Source of the DNA: Zopfochytrium polystomum
Taxonomy: Eukaryota > Chytridiomycota > Chytridiomycetes > Chytridiales > Chytridiaceae
Direction: 5' to 3'
Length of the DNA: 64,000 nucleotides
NCBI GenBank assembly: GCA_025765615.1
Contig: JAIVFJ010000112.1
Span: 77,501 to 141,500 of the forward strand
The notes below the pieces were generated by a model that worked only from the letters and a program-made list of their open reading frames with translations, made no database searches and was not told the origin of the DNA. Each line of letters begins with the position of its first letter. The stretch's first letter is position 1. The position numbers and the translations under genes were made by a program. Positions 57,216 through 64,000 of this stretch are shown here, one piece after another.

Positions 57216-57624
57216 TCAGGCGAACTGACTGGTTAGCAGCAAGAGGCACAAGACAGACCCGAACCTATTGTGACCGTCAGTTATTGTTCTCACAATGCCC
57301 ATGGGAGAGCGAGCCACCGCCAATGCAGACCTGGGAGGTGGCTTGCACTGCTGACAAATACTCTGAGGATTAAGTGGAACGGAAACCTGGTGTTAACAGC
57401 TTTCCTCCTCCTCTGCTCAAGCAGATAATATAGGAGAGATTTTTACCCTGTACCGTTCACGCTTGCCTAGCAACTATTATAGCATGCATATCATCATTAT
57501 GTATGAATAATTCATAACAGAGTTTTTCTCTTTCTCTCCAAGTTGGGGACAAGGACCACTCACAAACACACATCTCCACTTCATTCACTCCTTCCACTCA
57601 CTCAGTCAGAGTAAACTGTTTACA
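57216..57624 (+). repeat. LTR-like repeat, copy D (409 bp)
   Basis: Starts TGTCAGGCGAACTGACTGG and ends GAGTAAACTGTTTACA. Same orientation as copy B; TATA box AGATAATATAGGAGAG present. Flanking 5-mers caatg / cacag do not match, so the insertion is old or recombined. Confidence 0.8.
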
Positions 57625-57774
57625 CACAGAATTGCAGATTTTGTAGGTCAGCTTTCCTCAGATGTTTGTCTCGCAGTCTCTCTTCCATATCTCTTCCACA
57701 TCTCTGTGCTAACAGTCCAATTGGGGAAGAGACAGGGAAACAAGTGCTGCAAAACATCTGCCCCTGTCCTGCTA

Positions 57775-58055
57775 TGTCAGGAACAGGGCAGGACAGGACA
57801 AGGCAGACAAGGAACTGAGAGGAGTGATGATTGTATTGGAAACAATAATTCACTTGAGGGATGGGACAGGTCCCCCCATCCCCCTTTTATACCTTTTGAG
57901 AGTCTTCCTTGTCAAGACTCAAAGAAAGTTCCAGAAAGAGCAATTAGTAATACAATGATACCAATGATACCAATGACAACAAGACAAGTCAGGAAAGCAA
58001 AGAAGGTTCCAGAAGGTTCCATGAAGGAATGTTCTAGAAGGTTCCAGAGGTTTCC
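57775..58055 (+). repeat. dispersed repeat R2, copy 2
   Basis: Second copy of the unit at 34440-34653, extended at its 3' side by further GAA/TTC-rich sequence. In both places R2 lies within a few hundred bases of an LTR-like copy (A at 34654, D ending 57624), but on different sides. Confidence 0.7.
58002..58049. promoter_or_regulatory. heat-shock-element-like arrays in repeat R2 (copy 2)
   Basis: Two arrays with exact 2-base spacing: GAA-TTC-GAA-TTC at 58002-58019 and TTC-GAA-TTC-GAg at 58032-58049. Binding by HSF is inferred from the consensus only. Confidence 0.45.
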
Positions 58056-58486
58056 AGAGGGTGATTCATAACATGCTAGCTGTCTGTCCATGGCCCTGAC
58101 TGAAGCAGTCTTTTTTGGTTCTTACTTGTGGGCAGTGTGCTGAGAGTGTCTCCAACAGGGGGCCAGACAGAAATGGTCAAGACAGGAGTTTTTTCCATTC
58201 TTCCGCCATACAAATTACGGTAGCCCCCTGTTTGATTTTCAAGCTGGAATCAAGTGGGATCCAATTGGGAATGATGTTGAATTCAATTTGTTTTCAACTC
58301 ACAGGGGACTTCCTCTCAAGTGAGCTCCCCAAAGTTTTAGGGATATTGCTGTCAGAATTCCCTGCGCCCGCATCACTCACACGCACACGTGCAGTTGCGT
58401 GAAACAAAAATTTCATCATACAAACAGTTGCTTGTAGCTGAAGCACCGTATCAGCCGACACTGCTGCGGCTGCTGAGTGTTACGCA

Positions 58487-58530
<44 letters not shown>

Positions 58531-59142
58531 GCACACCAATCACCAGTCGTGTTTCCCTTGTCACATGTCACAATGCAAATTTGTTTTGCTTCCACTCACT
58601 CTGCATCGTGCGACGCTCCGTTCACACGTCCCCTCGGCACAGACACCCACACATACACCAACCAAGAAATCGATTCCCTCCACGCATAATTCCGGAGCCG
58701 CTGTCCACCAACATGCGGATCCCCCTTTCTTCGATCCAATTCAAAAGACACAGACAAAAAAAATTGAAGCGAAAGGTTTGGAAAAGGAAGGAAAGGAAAA
58801 TGAGCTCAGATGATTGGCCAAAAATGGCGCTTCACTGATTTATGCCGTCTGCCAATTTGTCATGCCGTGCTGGAGCAGCCGATTGACCAGGATACAGACA
58901 GACAGACAGACAGACAGACAGACTACTAACCAACAAAGTGGCCGTGCTGCGCGACAAAAATCGACAGAAAAAAAGAGGAGAAAAAACAAAATCAACATTA
59001 TAATAAATAAACCCATACAACGACCACCTTCTCCTTCGGAGTTCCACTCCCGTCCGGCCGAGCTCGGGCCGTTCGCTGCCGTCGTCGCAGCAAATAGTTG
59101 CCACCGAGACCCTCCCTGCTCGTTGCTCGCTCGCTCCCCAGG
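58056..59142. other. intergenic / 5' flank of the regulator gene
   Basis: Contains a long (AC)n at 58491-58528, a CAGA tract at about 58896-58922 and A-rich sequence at 58965-58990. A frame through the AC repeat (58389-58838) is Thr-His-rich and not called. I searched for a zinc-cluster exon (paired CxxC motifs) and found none. Confidence 0.5.
58491..58528. repeat. (AC)n microsatellite
   Basis: About 19 AC units followed by GCGCACACC. Confidence 0.9.
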
Positions 59143-62100
59143 ATGATGCCGCTGCATCCGCAACCACCACCACCACCACCACCACCACCATCGTCATCGT
59201 CATCGTCATCGTCAGCCGCGCCGCAGCAGGATACGCGGCGGCCGGTGCGCCTCCTGGCAACGGCTCTGGCGCCCCTAACCACCGCCGCCTCCTCGTCGCC
59301 GTTGGCGCCGCTTGCAGGATTGACCACAGCCGCCCTGGCGCACAGCGATACTGCAGCTACAGCTGCAGCAATAACTGGTGTCAAACGGCGCCAGCTGCCC
59401 TCTCTCTCGCTTCAGCCGCCGCCGCCGCCGCCGCCGTCGCCGTCGCTCCAGCCGCATGTCACTCGTGCAACCAAGGACGACCAGCCGCGTCATCATCAAA
59501 AGGAAGAAGAAGAAGGAGAAGACGACGGACAAGAAGAATCCAAGCAGCTTTCGTTCGCGGCGGCCTCCTCCCCGTCGTTACCGAATCCCACGTTTCAGTG
59601 CAAGCGCAAACGTAGCGTTTCCGACTACGATGGCCATGGGGACGACGACAGCACCCCTCGCTCCGGCGAGCCTGATGGTTCAAACGGAGACCCGCGGCTG
59701 GGGCGGTCAAGAGAAGCTGTGCCAGCTGCGGTGGACCCAGGGAACTCTTATCGTGGGTTGGACAGCTCGGTCGACACCTTAGATTTTACAACGTCAAAAC
59801 AGCAACGCCATCCTCCTCAACCGGTACCAACCACGACAGGCCACCTGCCGCCGCCGCCGCCGCCGCAGCTGCGATCGCGATCCTTCTCCCTCAAGGATAT
59901 TCTCCTACCAGGTGTGTCTTTTTTTTTTTTTTTTTTTTTTCTTTCCCTGCGTCGGCCGAGTGTGTCTCGAGCAAGGCTGGAGCCGTAAAATCGTATTCCC
60001 AAACTCGCCCTTTCGACAGCCAACCCGCCCGACCTAAAGCTGTCCGCCATTGTCTTTTTGCTTTTGCGTTTGTTCAGCTGCCGACGATGCGCCTCCCCAT
60101 CGCCATTGCCATTCTTCGCCACCGCAAGGGGTGCCTGTGGAAACCTTGCCACCCGGCATCAATCACAATGCGCGGCAACCTCACCACGACAACAGCGACG
60201 GTCGACAAACCGGCGCCGTTCCAAGCAATTGGATCTCCAAGCGACCAACAATCGATTTCATCGCCCCACCGAGTGCGACCGTCAGCTGGGCTAAACCCTC
60301 TGCGCAGGTGCAGCAGCAGCAGCAAGGCCCCGCTTACCGAAACGGCGAGTCCGTCGCCACCAACTCCCCGCCGCTGACCCCCGCCCAACCGTGCCCGCCC
60401 GTGACACTGCCATCTCCACCAACCCTCCCGCCTCCGCCGTCAGCGCAAAAGGAACGGGCCGTCCGCGGGAGGGCTCCCCGCGTGTCCGTTCCCCTGAGAC
60501 CCGGAGCGGCAGCCACCGAGCAGCAGCTGCTCGAAGACACGTTCTTTCGGGTGTGCGGAACGCCCATCCAGGTCGTCCACAGGCAGTCGTTTGTTCGCAA
60601 CCACAACTTGATGTCTCCGTTCTTTAGGTGCGTTTTCGCGGTTTTTCGCGCATTTTTTTTTTCTCCCTGTTTTGACCCTGGCCCGACACCCGGGAGTGTG
60701 TGTGTGTGTGTGTGTCTGTATAAGCCTCTGTCCTGAACGGCGGTTTGGGGGGGCGCCCACAAGGCGTATGAATCTGAAACTTTTCAAAAACTTGTTTTCG
60801 GCATGAACAGATCCGCGGTCTGCGCGATGGGCGCTTGCGCCCCTACGCTCACGATGCTGCCGAAAGAAGTTCTAGCCTGGTACTACGACTTTTCCCTGTC
60901 GCAAATGCTGCCGTCCTGTCAGGCCCCTTCCGTTGAGAACATTCAAGCGCTGCTCATAATTGGCCATCTCTCTTTCCGTTGAGTACTCGCTGAAAGAAAT
61001 CAGTGTTTCTTTTTTTTCTTTTACCCACTATTGTCGCAGTTGACGCTGTTGTCCTGACCTCTTCTCTCTTTTTTTTTCTTTTCTTTTTTTTCTGGCCTTT
61101 CCCCTTCTTGTTCTCACCACAGAGATTGCAAGAATTGCCGAGGGATTGCTGCAGTTTCGAATGGCGTTTCGAATGGTTGGTCACCACCGCAGTTTGGCTC
61201 TTCATCCTTTCATCTAATAGGAATCCACTGTCTTTTGCAGGCTTTGTTTCTAAAGCTGAACATTGATCCGGACGACTTGCCCATGACGTTAAATCCGATC
61301 GAAAAAGAGGTCCGTCGCCGGTGCTGGTGGTCGTGCTACTTATCCGAACTACGTAAGTTCCATTTGGCCATTCCCTCACTCTACTTGTACCCGCCCTCAC
61401 TCTCCCCCCTCTGTTTCTAACCTTGAACTACCGCCCCGACGGCGCAGACGTTTCAATCTCTTTGGGCCACGCGGAGCGATCGGAGAAGGGCGCGTGGTCT
61501 GTGAAGCCCATCTGCGTCGACAGCCTCTGGTTGTCCAGCGACCCTGCCTCCATCGATCAATTCGCAAGCCACCCGAACCACGCCGTCGCTGTGTTTGCAG
61601 ACATACTCGATATTTTCACGGACGTGTTCCCGGCCCTACCCGCGATCCGCGAACTCGCCGCGGCGAGCGGGGATCGTGGCAGCGGCGGCGGAGGCGGCGA
61701 GCCGTCCCCGCGGCGCCAGCTGGACACGCTGCACGATCGGCTGGAAGCGTGGCGGCGGGCGCTGCCCCGCGACCTGCGCGTCGAGCCGACGCACATTGGA
61801 GAGTGGTTCGAGCACGCCCGCTTCGACTTCGCAGGCCCGTGGAGGTGGGGCGTCGACATTTTTTGCGTCCATCACGCCACCGCCGTCCTGCTCGCCTACC
61901 CGTTCCTGTTGGAGTACCTCGGCCGACTAACGCGGCCCGACGGCGACGGCGACGGCGGCGGCGGCGGCGGCGACACCGACGCCCACGACGTTGACGACGA
62001 CGCTGACACGGACGCGAACAGCTCCTCGACCTCCCTCGCCGCCGCCGCCGCCGCCGCCCTCCGCGCGGCGTTCGACCCGCACCTCCCCGCCGCGGCCGCG

Positions 62101-62829
62101 GCGATCGCCCGCCTCGCGCACACCCTCCACCGAGCGAGCGCGGCGCCCCCCTCTCCCTTTGCCGTGTTCCCCATCCTCCTCGCCGCCGAGGCGCTTGCCG
62201 CCGTCGACGCGGTGTTTGCCAACAACAACAACAACAACAACAACAACGCGGCGGCGCCCGCACACGCACCCTTTCCCCCCGCTTCTTCGCCCTCACCCTT
62301 CGCCGTCGCCGTCGACGTCGCGGCCGGCGACCATCATCACCATCATGATCATCATCATCAACTTCATCTTCATCATCATCACCACCGCGAGCCGTCGCGC
62401 GCGTGGCCCCGCGTGCGCCGCGCGCTCGTCGAGCTCCTCGCGTACGTCGAGGCCGCCGGCAGTCGCGCGGGCACGTGCCCGGCGCTCGGTCCAGCCGCCG
62501 CGGTCCTGCCGACGCTCGCGGCGGCGGCGGCGGGGCGGGTCGGCTGGGACGTGTGGCGAGAGGACCGGCTTGCTGGTGCGTTGTCGTCTGCGGCGGCTGG
62601 TGGTGCTGCGGGTGCGAGTGCGGGTGCAGGCGTCGAGCTGGTGGTGCGGTCGACGACGACGCTCAAGGACGCCCTCCGCGCGGCGTGGACGGCGGCCGTC
62701 GACTGCCGCGCCGTGGCCGGCGCCGACGTTGCGCGCTTGCTGCAGCGAGTTGGCGGGGCCGGGGCTGGTGGTGGTGGTGGTGGTGGTGGTGGTGGTGGTG
62801 GTGGCGCCGACGGCGCCGACGCAGCGTGA
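59143..62829 (+). CDS. Fungal_trans-domain transcription regulator without visible zinc cluster, 1,010 aa, 6 exons
   Basis: Exons 59143-59911, 60078-60627, 60811-60977, 61123-61175, 61241-61352 and 61448-62829; phases all agree. Start MMPLHPQPPPPPPP. Residues 1-400 are Pro/Ser/Gln-rich with a possible nuclear signal (CKRKRSVSD). From about 405 the fungal-specific transcription factor core appears. Its blocks are VVHRQSFVRNHNLMSPFF, SAVCAMGACAPTL, NIQALLIIGHLSF, IARIAEGLLQFRMAFRM, ALFLKLNID and RRRCWWSCYLSELHVSISLG. The C-terminus holds Ala, Asn, His and Gly homopolymers. Proteins with this core are nearly always Zn2Cys6 regulators, but no Cys6 motif is present at the N-terminus here. It may act through a partner, or a first exon may be missing. 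Targets unknown. Exon 4 (53 bases) has GTT-type donors around it. Confidence 0.8.
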
Positions 62830-63481
62830 TTTGGTGGCCAACTTTGGAGGCAGGTTGGGACCCTTTTGGACTGTATTTATTTACTCTTTTTCTTTTCTTC
62901 TTTCTTGCCCCTACACCCCGTCTGTCCTTCCTCTTTTCGACCGGCCTACTCCTATTCCTATATTTTTTTCTTTCTGGTTTTCCCCTCCGTCCCTCAACCC
63001 TCCTGTCTGTGCTCTCTCTGCCCCCTTTCTATTTTGGCTTGGTGTGTGTGTGTGTGTGTGTGTGTGTAGTTGATATTTATTGTAAGCGTTCCCTGAAATC
63101 ACGGAACCGAAAGAATGGAGGTGAAAGGATTCTTGAGCGCGTTTTCGCGGGTTTATTTTTTATTTTTTTCCGGAGCCTGAAGAAATGGGGAAGGCAGGCT
63201 TGCCACCACTTGTGCTTACTAAGCGGAAGCCCTCACCGACGAAAGCGTTGTTGATTGGACGAAGCACACGTTATTATATTTTCGGACAAGCGAGCAAGCA
63301 CCCAGGAAAAAAAAAATTCTCGCGCAAACAATCAACTACATGCATGGTATGGTCGTTCTTTCAAAGTAATTGAAAGAAGAAAAAAAAAAAAACCGAAAAA
63401 AAAAATTCCTGGGACAGAGGGCAGACAGACAGACAGACAGACCGACAGAGCCCCACGCACGCACAGACACACACGCACACA
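62830..63481. other. intergenic, T-rich then microsatellite-bearing
   Basis: 3' flank of the regulator (T/C-rich), a (GT)n tract at 63043-63066, A-runs near 63307 and 63380-63405, and CAGA units at 63423-63442 just before the next ATG. No gene. Confidence 0.5.
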
Positions 63482-64000
63482 ATGTCCTCCTCGCACCACG
63501 ACGAAGAGTCGAGGCCCTTCCTCGCCGGCGGCCATGACGACCACGACGACGGCCACTCCACCCTCGTCCCACCAAGCGGCGGCGGCGGCAGCGCGCATGC
63601 CGCCGCTGCACCGGGCGCGGCCGGCGGCGCCGCGTCGGCCCTCTCGTCCTTTTACGAAGGCTCCCTGCGCCCCTACCTGGTCGACGCCCCGCGCGACCTC
63701 TACCTGACCCACGTCCACCCGCGCCTGCCCCACCCGCTGCGCGACCCGCACGACCCTTCGGCGCGCCGCTGGCTCTCCGCCGCCCTGCTCTTCCTCCTCG
63801 GATTCGTCCTCGCCCTCGCCCTCCCCAACACCTCGCCCGTCCCGCCGCTCGGCGCCCTCGTCGACCCCCGCCACCGTCGCAGCCCACCTCGCCGCCCTCG
63901 ACGCGATCGCGCGCGACTCGCCCGCTGGAAACAGGGCCGCCGGCTACGAAGGCTACGACCGCTCCGTCGACTACATCGTCGCCGCCATCCTCGCTGACGA
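63482..64000 (+). CDS. 5' part of a membrane-anchored M28-type peptidase, apparent frameshift, cut by window end
   Basis: ATG at 63482 (MSSSHHDEESRPFLAGG). Polar cytosolic head, one hydrophobic helix at residues about 97-114 (LSAALLFLLGFVLALAL) with no cleavage site, so a type II anchor. After PLGALVDP the open frame turns Arg/Pro-rich. The next frame then reads ATVAAHLAALDAIARDSP, GNRAAGYEGYDRSVDYIVAA. This is the N-terminal helix and GNR-x-x-G-x-x-GYD-x-S-x-DY signature of M28 aminopeptidases (Ape3-like). The switch falls at a C5 run (63865-63869); no intron long enough to be spliced fits. Such enzymes are vacuolar or secreted zinc exopeptidases; the catalytic domain lies beyond the window. 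Confidence 0.65.

Overview
The window reads as nuclear DNA of a zoosporic (chytrid-type) fungus. Genes are intron-containing with GT-AG introns mostly 50-110 bp long. The coding strand is GC-rich and full of Ala/Pro/Ser/Asp homopolymers. Intergenic DNA carries long poly-A/T, (CT)n and (AC)n tracts. The gene content mixes fungal families (a Fungal_trans-type regulator, F-box proteins, an Hsp110 ending in EMEVD) with cilium/basal-body functions (a CEP162-like coiled coil and a TTLL polyglutamylase). It also has a WW-K-SGL ankyrin-like repeat protein of a type I associate with chytrids. No species can be named from the sequence alone.

Layout. 0-5 kb: a possible truncated gene end, a 97-residue two-helix membrane protein and a Ser/Pro-rich single-pass membrane protein. 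5.3-10.9 kb: a 5-exon coiled-coil protein resembling centriolar CEP162. 11.4-12.6 kb: an F-box-like protein. 13.2-16.6 kb: nucleoporin Nup85. 18.5-20.8 kb (minus): a DUF885 metallopeptidase-like enzyme. 22.1-32.7 kb (minus): one 9-exon gene for a ~3,353-residue type I polyketide synthase with the unusual order N-terminal helical region, KS, AT, second degenerate KS, DH, KR, ACP, adenylation domain. 32.7-37.8 kb: gene-free, repeat-rich DNA with two inverted copies of an LTR-like repeat. 37.8-40.5 kb (minus): the ankyrin-like repeat protein with candidate upstream exons. 40.7-42.9 kb: a solo LTR with a 5-bp target duplication and AT-richer DNA. 43.0-45.8 kb (minus): Hsp110. 46.7-49.7 kb (minus): TTLL. 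50.9-51.8 kb (minus): a small protein with an N-myristoylation-type start. 52.1-55.4 kb (minus): an F-box-like protein with an apparent one-base frameshift. 55.4-59.1 kb: a second repeat-rich block. 59.1-62.8 kb: a Fungal_trans regulator without a visible zinc cluster. 63.5 kb to the end: the start of a membrane-anchored M28-type peptidase, also with an apparent frameshift.

The genes do not form one pathway. The strongest candidate for something undescribed is the polyketide synthase. No tailoring genes (P450, methyltransferase, transporter) flank it; its neighbours are a DUF885 enzyme and repeat DNA. Exon boundaries were inferred from splice consensus plus reading-phase continuity. In the main multi-exon genes (CEP162-like, PKS, Hsp110, TTLL, regulator) every exon junction keeps the frame.
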